Shown here: positions 54,601-62,750 of the stretch, one piece after another
Numbering within the stretch: position 1 is the stretch's first letter
Layout: each line of letters opens with the position of its first letter
NCBI GenBank assembly: GCA_018401735.1
Contig: JAGYKI010000002.1
Span: forward strand, 124,001-188,000
DNA: 64,000 bases
Origin: Schleiferiaceae bacterium
GTDB lineage: Bacteria > Bacteroidota > Bacteroidia > Flavobacteriales > Schleiferiaceae
Reading direction: 5' to 3'
Notes under the pieces: generated by a model
Told to the model about the DNA's origin: nothing
Databases searched by the model: none
What the model saw: the letters and a program-made list of their open reading frames with translations, nothing else
Program-made: the position numbers and the translations under genes

Positions 54601-57600
54601 GGTACGGTAATTACTAGTACTACCGACTCGGTTCATCTAAGTGGTTTAATGTCTGCTACAGCTTATGACGTTTATGTAACGGATAGTTGCGGTGCTAGTG
54701 GTGTTTCTGCCACAGTAGGGCCAATTACCTTTACTACTCTTTGTCCTGCTAGCTTCATAGCACCTTACAGCACAGACTTCGAGAATATCACCTTAGGTCA
54801 CCAAGTTTCTTACGAAAACTGTTGGTCAACTCCTGCCACTACCACACCACGTTGGGAATCAGAAGATGCAACAGGAGGGAATGAAAACTCGACTGGAACT
54901 GGTCCATTTTACGACAACACTAGTTTTGGTTCGGCTGGTGGAACTTACATGTTCCTTGAAACTTCATCTGGTGCAACCGGTGGAAAAGGTTTACTTAGTT
55001 CTCCAACTATCGACTTTGCAAGCTTAACGGCCCCACAGTTAGATTTCTACTACCACATGTATGGTGCATCCACGGGTGCCTTAAGAATTTATGCTGAAGA
55101 CGCAACTGGCACCCTTACCATCTTAGATAGTATTGTTGGTCAGCAGCAAACTGCGGGTAGCGATGCTTGGATTATGAAAAGTATTGACCTTAGTAGCTTA
55201 AGCGGTACGTCATACAGTTTCGTATTTGAAGCCGAAAGAGGAACTTCCTTTACAGGAGATATTTCGATCGACGACTTTAGCGTAGCCGAGGCTCCAAACT
55301 GTTTTGCTTCTTCGGCACTTACCGTTATTTCTACTTCGGATGTTAGTGCTGAATTAACATGGACTGCTGGTTCGGGTACTTCTTGGGATATTGAATACGG
55401 TCCTGCTGGATTCACGCCAGGTTCTGGAACGATGTTTAATGCTACCAATGATACCATTACCATTAGTGGTTTGATGGCCTCAACAGCATATGAGTTCTAT
55501 GTAACCGACAGTTGTGGTGCTTCAGGTGTAGCAAGTACTGCTGGCCCTGCTAGCTTTACCACTTCTGCTTGCCCTCTTGCTGATCAGTGTGCTTACACAG
55601 TTGATCTTTATGATTCATTCGGTGACGGTTGGAATGGCGGTGAAATTACCATCTTCCAAAACGGTGTAGCGGTAGCTAGCTTTGGTTCTAGCTTTGGAAC
55701 GGGCTTTAATTCTCTGGGTAACATTGTTAACCTTTGTGATAATGCTCCTACCACGGTAACCCTTAGCACTGCTGGTTCATGGCCAAGTGAAATAGGCGTA
55801 GTAATTATCAATCCAAATGGTGATACTGCAGGAGTGCATTTAGCTTCTCCAACGGTTGGAACAGGAGATACTTTATTCTCTTTCACTTCTAACTGTTCTG
55901 CTTGTCCAGCTATTGCTGCTCCATACTTCGAAAGTTTTGAAGCCAATTCTGCCACGGTAGGATGCTGGACCAATGTATTTGTAGCCGACACATTCTCTTG
56001 GTCATTAGGCACGGGTTCTACCGGTGGTGCTATCACTGCTGCCTATGCTGGTTCTCAGAATGCAGTATTCGTTTCTACCAACGGTGGGCCTGATACTACC
56101 TTGTTAGTATCTCCAGTTATTGACATGAGTGCTTTAATTAGCCCTCAGTTAAGCTTCTGGTATGCACAAGAAGAGTGGTTCGGCGATCAAAACGTTACTA
56201 ACGTTTACTATCGTGCTAATGCAACTGATCCTTGGACTTTCTTATTCGGTGATAACACCAATAGAAATGCATGGACACAAGCTATCGTTAGTTTACCAAA
56301 TCCTTCTAGTACCTATCAAATTGCTATCGAAGGGGTAAATAATTGGGGTCATGCTAACGTAATTGATAGCTTATCGATTACTGATGTAGCCTTAGTTTGT
56401 ACCGCTCCAGATAGCGTTGCGGCCTCTAATATTACTACCACGGGTGCTGATATTACATGGGTTTCAAGCTCTAACCAGTCTAGCTCTTGGATTGAGTACG
56501 GTCCGCTTGGATTCACACCAGGAACAGGTACTATCGTTAACCCAGCCACTACTCCTGCTACTTTATCAGGATTAATGCCAGGTACGATTTATGAAGCTTG
56601 TGTTTACGATATCTGTTCAGCTCTAGGTGATACTAGTGCCGCGGCTTGTGTAACATTCACAACTTTATGCGCACCTATTACTATGTATCCATATAGTGAG
56701 AACTTCGATATGGGAATTATTCCCGCTTGTTATACCTCAACAGGTACTACCACTGGACCATTCCTTTGGGCTCCTGATGCAGGCGGTACGCCAACCGGTC
56801 CAACTGGTCCCGCGGTAGATAATACCACAGGAACGGGTACAGGTTTCTATTTGTATACCGAGGCTTCTTCTCCAGCGGCTCCAGGCGATAGTGCTTTCTT
56901 AAACCTACCAGAGTTTGACTTAACGTCACTAACGGTACCAGAAATCAGCTATTTCTATCATATGTTCGGAGCCAATATCATAAGTTTAGAGCTTCAGGTG
57001 TATGATGCTACTACCATGACTTGGTCTAGTATTAATAGTATTGTTGGCCAACAACAAACTGCTAATAATAGCCCTTGGCTTGAGGCTAGAGTTGGTTTAA
57101 GTGCTTACAGCACAAGTACCAATTTACAACTGCGTTTCTTAACCGTGCGTGGTACGAGCTTTAATGGTGATGTGGCCTTAGATGATATCACCGTAAGAGA
57201 AACTCCTGCTTGTGTGGATCCAAGTAACTTAATGGTAACTAATGCTACTTCGAGCAGTATTAGCTTAAGCTGGATGAGTGATACTAATATTGTAGCCTCA
57301 ACGATAGAGTACGGTCCAATTGGCTTTACTTTAGGAACGGGAACCCAGGTATCTGCTACTCCTAGTGCCTTTACGGTAACAGGTTTGGCTAGCGGTGCAT
57401 GTTTCGAGTTCTATGTTAGAGATAGCTGTTCTTCCGCTACGGCGTGGATCGGACCAGTGAACTCTTGTACGATCGCTACTTGTAGTGTTAGTTCAGTACC
57501 AGTATCTGCTACTAGCGATACTACAGATTGCGACGGAGGAAGTGTTTCTCTAAGTGCAGTGTCTAGTACCAGTAACGATCTAGTTTGGTTGAACAATGGC

Positions 57601-59172
57601 CAGGCCGTAAGTACAGGCGCAAACTTTGTTTCTGACTCTATTAGCTTTACTACTGCCTTTGACGTAGCAGAGTTTGTTACTACTACTCCAGTGTTACATG
57701 TTGGTCCTTTAACCAATATCGCAGCTACCGGTTTCGGTAATTTCTCTAATGGTCAGTGGATTACTATAAATGATACGATTCATATCGATAGCATGGTGGT
57801 AAGACACAACAATGATGTGGTGGCTCAGGTGGTTCTTTGGACCGACGACACCTTTACCAACTTGGTACAATTAGGTGATACCTTTAGTACTCCAGGAGCT
57901 ACTCAAGGCGACTTACAAGTGCCGGTTAACATGGTAGTTACTCCAGGTGTTTACTTCATGAATGTAAACTTCATTAGTGGTGCTGGACAATTGTTCCGTG
58001 CAACAGGCGGTGCTTCTTACCCATATAGCCTTGCTGGCTTAATGAGTATTGATAGTACTAACTTTTCGGATCAGTCACGTATCTATTATACCTTCGACAT
58101 GACAGTAAGCAAAGCCTGTATCGGTACTGCAATCCAAGGATTTGGAATTGTACCAGGTGCAAACGCGGGTCTTACCGACACAGTTTCTGTTTGTTCTACC
58201 GAGAGTATGGTTGATTTAACCAGCTTCTTAGGAGTGTATGACTTCGGTGGTACTTGGACAGATCTAAGTGCAACAGGTGCATTAACAGATAGTATTTTCG
58301 ACGCAACAGCGGTTACCGCTGGAGCTAGCTACGACTTTAGTTACATCCTTGCTGGTGTAAACGGTTGTGCAGGAGATACCGCCTTCCTTAATGTAACCGT
58401 TGAAGCTGCTCCAGATGCGGGTGCAGATTCTTCTTTCGCTTTATGTATCGGTTCAGGAAACGTTATTCTTAGAACTTACATTACCGGTAATCCATTCGGT
58501 GGTACTTGGGTAGATCTTGATAACTCAGGCGCTCTGAATACTACTGGTGTTTGGAGATCGAATGTGGCGACTGCCGGTACTTTCCGAGTAGCTTACATTT
58601 TAAGCGGAACGGTTTGTGCTGCGGATACAGCAATACTTACTATTACCTCAGATAATGCCGTAAGTGCAGGAATGGCGGTTAGTGATTCTGTTTGTGATGA
58701 TGAGGCGATGGTTGACCTTTCTACCTTCTTAGATGCTTCGGCAACTGCGGGTGGTACTTGGACTGAGCTTACTAGCACAGGCGCTTTAACAGCTAACATC
58801 TTTGATGCGACCTCTGTAACTACTAACTCTAGCTACGACTTCCAGTACAAAGTGATGTCTGCTTGTGGTGATGACTCTATTGTAGTTACACTTTATGTAG
58901 ATGATTGCGATGTATCAGTACGCGAGCTTAGCACTGGCTTTATCAATATCTATCCAAACCCAACTAGCGGTTTAATTAAGATAGAAGACAAAGCCGTGAA
59001 AGGTGAAGTGAGAGTAGAACTTTACTCTGCGAACGGTCAGTTAATGATGAGCAAAAACTTCGGTGAAAACGAAGCCATGAGCTTAGATATTAGCGACTAC
59101 GCTACCGGTATTTACACTGTAAAAGTTAACTCTGAAAAAGGCCTTGATGTGAAACGCATCATTAAGCAATAA
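48643..59172 (+). CDS. Giant modular secreted protein with T9SS sorting domain
   Basis: The 3509-residue protein has a signal peptide (1-19), an E-set/starch-binding-like domain (20-122), a carbohydrate-binding-like domain (130-300), a right-handed beta-helix (about 305-745), then alternating modules to about residue 2940: eight fibronectin III-like copies (each with a variant of VEYGPAGFTPGTGT ... GLMPATAYDVYVTDSCG), seven MAM/lectin-like copies and two copies with the motif FGDGWNGGEIT. Three repeats of the pattern GGTWTDLSATGAL follow (about 3170-3420), then the T9SS type A domain (INIYPNPTSGLIKIED). It should be a cell-surface protein, perhaps in adhesion or polymer binding. No catalytic motif is seen. 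Confidence 0.93.
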   Translation: MRKFIQLILLVAFGTLQAQNDTVTFKVDMNDYTGSFTTVNVNGTFNGWCGGCNPMTDANSDGVWEVALPLTAGTIEYKFTLDGWTAQENFAPGGPCTVTAGGFTNRTLTFSGNNTVLPVVCYNSCAACTGVVLSQVDLPISWDDALVNYTTVSFGGNVDMVTTDPTDATNSVLQVDKGLGTQTWAGTTLCAGGLATAIPFTVGGANTISVRFWSPDAGTPVLLKVEDKTNAGIFVEAMDTTTVAGGWEILTFNYNNPAPNALAINTANTYDLISLFPNFGTDGNTAGAKTYYVDDVVYGTISTGMAGVYTIDAAGSGSMNYTSFSAAAADLVSLGVVGACTFNVAAGTYTDTVYLPAILGTSSTNTITFDGGDSATTSLAYNTAAVNQKAVILMDGADYVSFKNLTITHPGTTDSWGIRMQNDNDNLTVDACRFEMAVTTSTFGDIAGIASTGSATSSFTETEGGDNTTIINSAFINGQYGVHFEALATFSDSNFVINNNSFEGNYYRYFMSDNTYNMTMNGNTMTGMPSTSTSGYGVALYDIIGFEINNNVINASDWGIYISDGNFDGTPPATSNITNNMVTSLLDEAFYVDDLESTNIYYNSFATTASSTSAYGAYFNDCISVDVRNNVFYGNASYAAYFVDNTTTVGTGFDVINLNYNIYYTVSGTNLAYDGAVYTDLAAWQAGRATNNVNSLSGDPIFIDPTSDLHMAGGLANNAATPIASVTMDIDGDMRSATTPDIGADEYLPASCLPVSGVATITAYSDSVSLGWIGNNGATATFNIEYGSIGFTPGTGTTVTAHPDSNITVTGLMPNSDYEIYITANCGAGGLASTVGPTAFRTALAGPRVISCTSGTLGALLTEEFDNSTTFTGDIGLGNGSWLYDNNTTGSSSTGPSAPQSGTHYIYYESSSGDSAAMVSPAIDLAAAAQNVELSFWMHAYGATIGVLKVGVSTSATGPFTNVFTYGPGQLQTDELDPWQNVGVNLDAYLGQTIYIEFNYIKGASFTGDLAIDLVEVKSCLSCLTPSALASSNVTSTSADITWTSGVSNLGSTVEYGPAGFTPGTGSIMTATAGAASLTGLMPATAYDVYVTDSCGAGDISASAGPISFTTLCPSAFMAPYFTDFQGISLGHQASYQNCWTTASTTTPRWEAEDATGVNENSSGTGPFYDNTSFGVSGGYYLYFETSSGSTGSKGSIYSPYVNISSLSTPQLDFFYHMYGATTGALRIYAEDTAGAQILMDSIIGQQQTAGSDPWINKAIDLSSLSGSVYRFVFEAERGTSFTGDISIDDVSVRETPSCFPSNLLTVLSTSNTSAELTWNAGTGTSWDVEYGPIGFTPGSGTLVNSTNDTLLLTGLMAATGYDFYVTDSCGSAGLSTTAGPTSFYTVACAATSQCVYTLDLFDTFGDGWNGGEITVWQAGVPVGVYGSNFTTGDSLVGITLNLCDGVPTYVTLSNPGSWSSEMGFDLSNPLGALQGAHSAQGGLAQGDTLASFTTDCSACPALVAPFMESFDLTSTPACWSQEAITGGPWVFGTSGLNTACGSLADHTGNSGNYAWMDQSSTDIGVSLIMPAIDISALTTPYFEFYYNMCGAGYTPINLTIIEYWDGSNWASADTLDFATNGWQLVAYTIPSTWTYNSGNEVKLRFRAESGGSGTDFNGDNAIDDVRIYEAPTCFPVSNLALSNVTAVSLDVTWTDNGSAGYGVIYGAAGFDPATAGTLVTTTNDTLNITGLSPITTYDVYVYSDCGLGDVSDTLGPVSTTTGCAPITPPSLEDFSNGWTPNACWDEGDGGTPATGPAALGLGGWTTDGFANNGFSGAVKINLYNLGDADWMLSPQYDLGTAGNLQVEFDFGVFAWNSTTPASLGSDDEVQLLISTDNGATWVNLATYNNTYVTNATGNHEVATLYTYTGVVQFAIWATEGTVDDPEDNDVFVDNFEVRVTPACPDPAAVLATNITSTDADITWTSSVGGVGSSVEYGPAGFTPGTGTVITSTTDSVHLSGLMSATAYDVYVTDSCGASGVSATVGPITFTTLCPASFIAPYSTDFENITLGHQVSYENCWSTPATTTPRWESEDATGGNENSTGTGPFYDNTSFGSAGGTYMFLETSSGATGGKGLLSSPTIDFASLTAPQLDFYYHMYGASTGALRIYAEDATGTLTILDSIVGQQQTAGSDAWIMKSIDLSSLSGTSYSFVFEAERGTSFTGDISIDDFSVAEAPNCFASSALTVISTSDVSAELTWTAGSGTSWDIEYGPAGFTPGSGTMFNATNDTITISGLMASTAYEFYVTDSCGASGVASTAGPASFTTSACPLADQCAYTVDLYDSFGDGWNGGEITIFQNGVAVASFGSSFGTGFNSLGNIVNLCDNAPTTVTLSTAGSWPSEIGVVIINPNGDTAGVHLASPTVGTGDTLFSFTSNCSACPAIAAPYFESFEANSATVGCWTNVFVADTFSWSLGTGSTGGAITAAYAGSQNAVFVSTNGGPDTTLLVSPVIDMSALISPQLSFWYAQEEWFGDQNVTNVYYRANATDPWTFLFGDNTNRNAWTQAIVSLPNPSSTYQIAIEGVNNWGHANVIDSLSITDVALVCTAPDSVAASNITTTGADITWVSSSNQSSSWIEYGPLGFTPGTGTIVNPATTPATLSGLMPGTIYEACVYDICSALGDTSAAACVTFTTLCAPITMYPYSENFDMGIIPACYTSTGTTTGPFLWAPDAGGTPTGPTGPAVDNTTGTGTGFYLYTEASSPAAPGDSAFLNLPEFDLTSLTVPEISYFYHMFGANIISLELQVYDATTMTWSSINSIVGQQQTANNSPWLEARVGLSAYSTSTNLQLRFLTVRGTSFNGDVALDDITVRETPACVDPSNLMVTNATSSSISLSWMSDTNIVASTIEYGPIGFTLGTGTQVSATPSAFTVTGLASGACFEFYVRDSCSSATAWIGPVNSCTIATCSVSSVPVSATSDTTDCDGGSVSLSAVSSTSNDLVWLNNGQAVSTGANFVSDSISFTTAFDVAEFVTTTPVLHVGPLTNIAATGFGNFSNGQWITINDTIHIDSMVVRHNNDVVAQVVLWTDDTFTNLVQLGDTFSTPGATQGDLQVPVNMVVTPGVYFMNVNFISGAGQLFRATGGASYPYSLAGLMSIDSTNFSDQSRIYYTFDMTVSKACIGTAIQGFGIVPGANAGLTDTVSVCSTESMVDLTSFLGVYDFGGTWTDLSATGALTDSIFDATAVTAGASYDFSYILAGVNGCAGDTAFLNVTVEAAPDAGADSSFALCIGSGNVILRTYITGNPFGGTWVDLDNSGALNTTGVWRSNVATAGTFRVAYILSGTVCAADTAILTITSDNAVSAGMAVSDSVCDDEAMVDLSTFLDASATAGGTWTELTSTGALTANIFDATSVTTNSSYDFQYKVMSACGDDSIVVTLYVDDCDVSVRELSTGFINIYPNPTSGLIKIEDKAVKGEVRVELYSANGQLMMSKNFGENEAMSLDISDYATGIYTVKVNSEKGLDVKRIIKQ
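51973..53150 (+). repeat. Duplicated coding block, copy 1 (partner at 54736-55913)
   Basis: This stretch codes for a MAM-like module, a fibronectin III-like module and the FGDGWNG module. The same series recurs downstream, and start and end landmarks are both offset by exactly 2763 bp (921 codons). Matching peptides include NCWTTASTTTPRWEAEDATG and NCWSTPATTTPRWESEDATG. Confidence 0.8.
54736..55913 (+). repeat. Duplicated coding block, copy 2 (partner at 51973-53150)
   Basis: The second copy of the three-module block. The constant offset shows no net insertion or deletion since duplication, while many third-position and some amino-acid changes show that it is not recent. Confidence 0.8.
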
Positions 59173-59194
59173 TCAGATTGATTTAATATCAACT

Positions 59195-59232
59195 AAGCGC
59201 TCTGGCAGAAATGTCAGGGCGCTTTTTTTTTG
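59195..59232 (+). terminator. Intrinsic terminator of the giant gene
   Basis: A 13-bp stem with a GAAA loop (AAGCGCTCTGGCA / TGTCAGGGCGCTT, 59195-59224, two G-T pairs) is followed by a T-run. Confidence 0.9.
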
Positions 59233-59272
59233 GCAATTGTAAAGGTTCTTTCTTGCTCAAGGCAGATGGCTA

Positions 59273-59306
59273 TTTGCAAGCCTTGCGATTTTTGAACGTA
59301 TATTTG
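59273..59306 (+). promoter_or_regulatory. Promoter of the prolyl oligopeptidase gene
   Basis: TTTG (59273-59276), a 22-bp spacer and TATATTTG (59299-59306) fit the Bacteroidota -33/-7 pattern well. The -7 box is 34 bp before the ATG. Confidence 0.6.
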
Positions 59307-59340
59307 TGAGCCGACAAAACCCTATCCTAAAAACTATTTT

Positions 59341-61524
59341 ATGAAACACTTAAAAATTGCGGGTGCTGTATTAGCATTGGCTGTGCTTAGCAGCTGTGCA
59401 CCACAAGAAGCTAAACAAGACGAGAAAATGGCACTAGATTATCCAGAAACGCGCAAAGACACCAGCCTTATTGAGGACTACTTTGGCACTATGGTAGCGG
59501 ATCCTTATCGTTGGTTAGAAGATGATCGTGCCCCAGAAACAGAAGAATGGGTTAAAGCGGAAAACAAACTCACCTTTGGCTATTTAGAAGGTATTGCTTA
59601 CCGCGATGAGCTGAAAGAGCAAATGACCAAGTTGTGGAACTACGAAAAGATTTCTTCTCCTACGGATCATGGCAACTTTACCTATTTTTCTAAGAACGAT
59701 GGACTGCAAAACCAATCGGTTTTATACCGTTTCCCCAAAGGAGGAAACATGGATTCGGCTCAAGTATTTTTAGATCCCAATACCTTCGCAGAGGACGGCA
59801 GTAGTTCTTTAGGTGGACTAAGTTTCAGCAAGGATGGCTCCCTGTGCGCCTACCAGATATCAGAAGGCGGTTCCGATTGGAGAAAGGTAATCATCATGGA
59901 TGCCGCATCTACGGAAGTGATAGGCGACACTTTAATGGATGTTAAATTTTCTGGACTTTCTTGGCGTGGAAATGATGGCTTCTACTACAGTAGCTATGAT
60001 AAACCCAAAGGCGGTAGCCAGTTAACGGGTTTAACCAATACGCATAAGCTCTATTTTCATAAATTGGGCAGCGCTCAGGCAGAAGATGAACTAATTTTTG
60101 GCGGCGAGGCTATGATAAGACGCTATGTGGGAGCTTATGTTACCGAAGATCAGCAGTATTTGGTTATTTCAGCCGCTGAATCTACCACCGGCAATGAGTT
60201 ATATATTCAAAAGCTAAGCGATCCCCAAGCACAAATTTTACCGATTGTTACTGGTTTCGATAGCGATCAATCTATTATTCATACCGAAGGGGAAGATTTA
60301 TACTTATCGACCAACCTAAACGCTCCTAACCAAAAAGTGGTTAAAACGAGCTTCTCAATGTTAGCACCCGAAAATTGGGTAGATCTCATCCCAGAAACGG
60401 AGAACGTATTAAATGTTGGCACCGCGGGAGGTAAGTTTTTTGCCATCTATATGATTGATGCGGTAAACAAAGTTTTTCAATACAATATAAAGGGCGAATT
60501 AGAGCGTGAAATTGAATTGCCTGGACCAGGTTCTGCGGGCGGTTTTGGCGGTAATTGGGATGATGAAGAAATTTATTATTCCTTCACTAATTACGTTTAT
60601 CCCGCATCTACTTTTAAGTATAATATCGCTAGTGGCGAGTCGGAGCTTTACCGCAAATCAGCCGTAGATTTTGATTCGGAACAATATGAGTCTAAGCAGG
60701 TGTTTTACAGCTCTAAGGATGGTACAAAAGTACCGATGATTATTACCTATAAAAAAGGCTTAAACCTCGATGGGTCTAACCCCACTTTACTGTATGGTTA
60801 CGGTGGTTTCAATGTTAGTTTAACGCCCGGTTTTAGAACCAGTAATATCGTTTTCTTAGAGCAAGGTGGAGTATTTGCGGTGGCCAATATCCGCGGCGGT
60901 GGCGAGTATGGTGAAGCTTGGCACCAAGCCGGGACCAAAATGAATAAGCAAAATGTATTTGACGATTTTATCGCGGCTGCCGAATACTTGATCTCTGAAG
61001 GATATACTTCTAAGGCTAAACTAGCCATTGAGGGCGGCTCTAATGGCGGTTTATTGGTGGGTGCGGTAATGACGCAGCGTCCCGATTTAATGGCGGTAGC
61101 CTTTCCCGCAGTAGGAGTGCTAGACATGCTACGTTACCATAAGTTTACCTCAGGTGCAGGTTGGCATACTGATTACGGTACATCGGAAGATAGCAAGGAG
61201 ATGTTTGATTACCTCTACGGTTATTCGCCCGTTCATAATTTGAAGAAAGGGACGGAGTATCCTGCTACTATGGTAACTACCGGAGACCATGATGACCGTG
61301 TTGTACCGGCCCACAGCTTCAAGTTCGCTGCGGCATTACAAAATGCACACGTAGGTGTAAACCCCGTTTTAATTCGTATCGAAACCAACGCAGGTCACGG
61401 CGCTGGAAAACCAACTGATAAGATTATTCAGGAGCAAGCCGATAAATGGTCTTTTATGCTCTATAATATGGGTTATGAAAAGCTACCGCATCCCTACGCA
61501 TCTGCGCAAGCGAGTGCAGAATAG
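59341..61524 (+). CDS. Prolyl oligopeptidase (S9A) lipoprotein
   Basis: The 727-residue protein has a lipoprotein signal (MKHLKIAGAVLALAVLSSCAPQ), a seven-bladed propeller (about 110-440) and the alpha/beta-hydrolase domain with Ser567 (EGGSNGGLLVG), Asp in TTGDHDDRVVPAHS (about 650) and His in NAGHGAGK (about 686), so the triad is complete. The N-terminal DYFGTMVADPYRWLEDD motif is diagnostic for the S9A group. It cleaves short peptides after proline and probably acts in the periplasm. It has its own promoter and shares a bidirectional terminator with the fasciclin gene. Confidence 0.94.
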   Translation: MKHLKIAGAVLALAVLSSCAPQEAKQDEKMALDYPETRKDTSLIEDYFGTMVADPYRWLEDDRAPETEEWVKAENKLTFGYLEGIAYRDELKEQMTKLWNYEKISSPTDHGNFTYFSKNDGLQNQSVLYRFPKGGNMDSAQVFLDPNTFAEDGSSSLGGLSFSKDGSLCAYQISEGGSDWRKVIIMDAASTEVIGDTLMDVKFSGLSWRGNDGFYYSSYDKPKGGSQLTGLTNTHKLYFHKLGSAQAEDELIFGGEAMIRRYVGAYVTEDQQYLVISAAESTTGNELYIQKLSDPQAQILPIVTGFDSDQSIIHTEGEDLYLSTNLNAPNQKVVKTSFSMLAPENWVDLIPETENVLNVGTAGGKFFAIYMIDAVNKVFQYNIKGELEREIELPGPGSAGGFGGNWDDEEIYYSFTNYVYPASTFKYNIASGESELYRKSAVDFDSEQYESKQVFYSSKDGTKVPMIITYKKGLNLDGSNPTLLYGYGGFNVSLTPGFRTSNIVFLEQGGVFAVANIRGGGEYGEAWHQAGTKMNKQNVFDDFIAAAEYLISEGYTSKAKLAIEGGSNGGLLVGAVMTQRPDLMAVAFPAVGVLDMLRYHKFTSGAGWHTDYGTSEDSKEMFDYLYGYSPVHNLKKGTEYPATMVTTGDHDDRVVPAHSFKFAAALQNAHVGVNPVLIRIETNAGHGAGKPTDKIIQEQADKWSFMLYNMGYEKLPHPYASAQASAE

Positions 61525-61550
61525 ACATTGAGCAGATAAAAAAGTAAAAG

Positions 61551-61585
61551 AAAAGGCCGCTAATCGTTACGACTAGCGGCCTTTT
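61551..61585. terminator. Bidirectional intrinsic terminator
   Basis: The stem AAAAGGCCGCTA (61551-61562) / TAGCGGCCTTTTT (61574 on) is flanked by an A-run and a T-run and sits between two converging genes. Confidence 0.9.
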
Positions 61586-61603
61586 TATGGTAAAATTCAA
61601 TTA

Positions 61604-62602
61604 CTATTCTGGTAATAAAACAGCATTAATAAAGTGCAGTGCCCCGTTGGTACCAATCACGTCGGTTCCAGTAACGGTGGCATCGTCAGTATTAGCGTTA
61701 TTATCAATGATGCTTACACCTGTGCTATTAATATTCACAAAGAAAGTAAGAGAAGCACCCATGTTTTCGGCTAAAGTGTTTACGTTACCGGTGTTTAAAT
61801 CGCCAGCTAAAACGTCACCAGCTACTACGTGGTAAAGAAGTACTTGCGCTAAACCATCCGTGCCAATAGCAGATACTAATTCGGCTAAGTTGTTTACGCC
61901 AGGGGTGGCAGCAACAAGATCATCAAAAGCAGTGTTGTTGGGCGCGAAAACGGTATATCTGCCTGCATTACCAGCCAATACTTCGTCTAAGTTTCCGTCA
62001 GCCAAACTTAAAGCAGCGCCTAAGGAGCTATAATCGCTATTTAAAGCTACTAGTCCATGCACGCTTAAAGGAAGAATAACGGCATTAATTACATGTGCAA
62101 CACCATTAGAGGCCGTGATGTCAGTTTGTGTAACGGTAGCAACACCATTAATCACAACATCAGATCCTACGCTAGCATATAAGCTTAAATTGTTACCAGC
62201 AGAGTTTACCGAAGCGGTACTATAATAACCGGTAGCTACATCGCTAGCTTTTGCGGTTACGCCTAAAACGTGGTATAATAAAACATCACGTAAACCAGCA
62301 GTGGTTAAAGCGGCTTCTAAAGCATCTAAATCGGCCAATTGCAAGTCACCTAATAAAGCGGTAAAAGCCTCATTGGTAGGAGCAAATACCGTGTATGTTC
62401 CGGCTGCGTCTAGGGTAGCATCTAAGCCAGTACGAGTCAAAGCATCTACTAAAATGCTAAAGCGCGCATCGGCTGCTACTGTTTGCGTAAGGGATTTGGG
62501 TGCTGCGGGTGCTGGTTGATCATCGTCGTCATCAGAACAACCCGTTAAAATGAACATGGAACTAAAAGCCAAAAGAAGGCTGCTAAAAAGTAATTTTCTC
62601 AT
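61604..62602 (-). CDS. Lipoprotein with two fasciclin domains
   Basis: The ATG at 62600-62602 starts the lipoprotein signal (MRKLLFSSLLLAFSSMFILTGCSDD); 20 residues upstream in frame are not signal-like. Two fasciclin (FAS1) domains follow, about 40-180 and 185-330, each with the H1 motif (YTVFAPTNEAFTALL; YTVFAPNNTAFDDLV) and the H2 motif (LLYHVLGVTA; LLYHVVAGDV). FAS1 domains mediate cell adhesion or matrix contact. Its location is the outer membrane or periplasm. It is monocistronic. Confidence 0.92.
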   Translation of the reverse strand: MRKLLFSSLLLAFSSMFILTGCSDDDDDQPAPAAPKSLTQTVAADARFSILVDALTRTGLDATLDAAGTYTVFAPTNEAFTALLGDLQLADLDALEAALTTAGLRDVLLYHVLGVTAKASDVATGYYSTASVNSAGNNLSLYASVGSDVVINGVATVTQTDITASNGVAHVINAVILPLSVHGLVALNSDYSSLGAALSLADGNLDEVLAGNAGRYTVFAPNNTAFDDLVAATPGVNNLAELVSAIGTDGLAQVLLYHVVAGDVLAGDLNTGNVNTLAENMGASLTFFVNINSTGVSIIDNNANTDDATVTGTDVIGTNGALHFINAVLLPE

Positions 62603-62750
62603 TATGTTGTTGTTTAATGTTTTTAAGGTAACGTTAAACAAATTAAAAGGTTGGAAAAACATGACATTTATTTCATATTGACTTAATATTTAAAGTGATT
62701 GGGTCTTATTAGCTAATAAATTTCTTTCCTTTGAGTATAAAACCAAGACA

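Noticed and set aside
48735..58799. Many antisense frames of 60-140 codons within the giant gene
   Set aside because: They follow the repeated modules in register and are by-products of repetitive, threonine/glycine-rich coding sequence.
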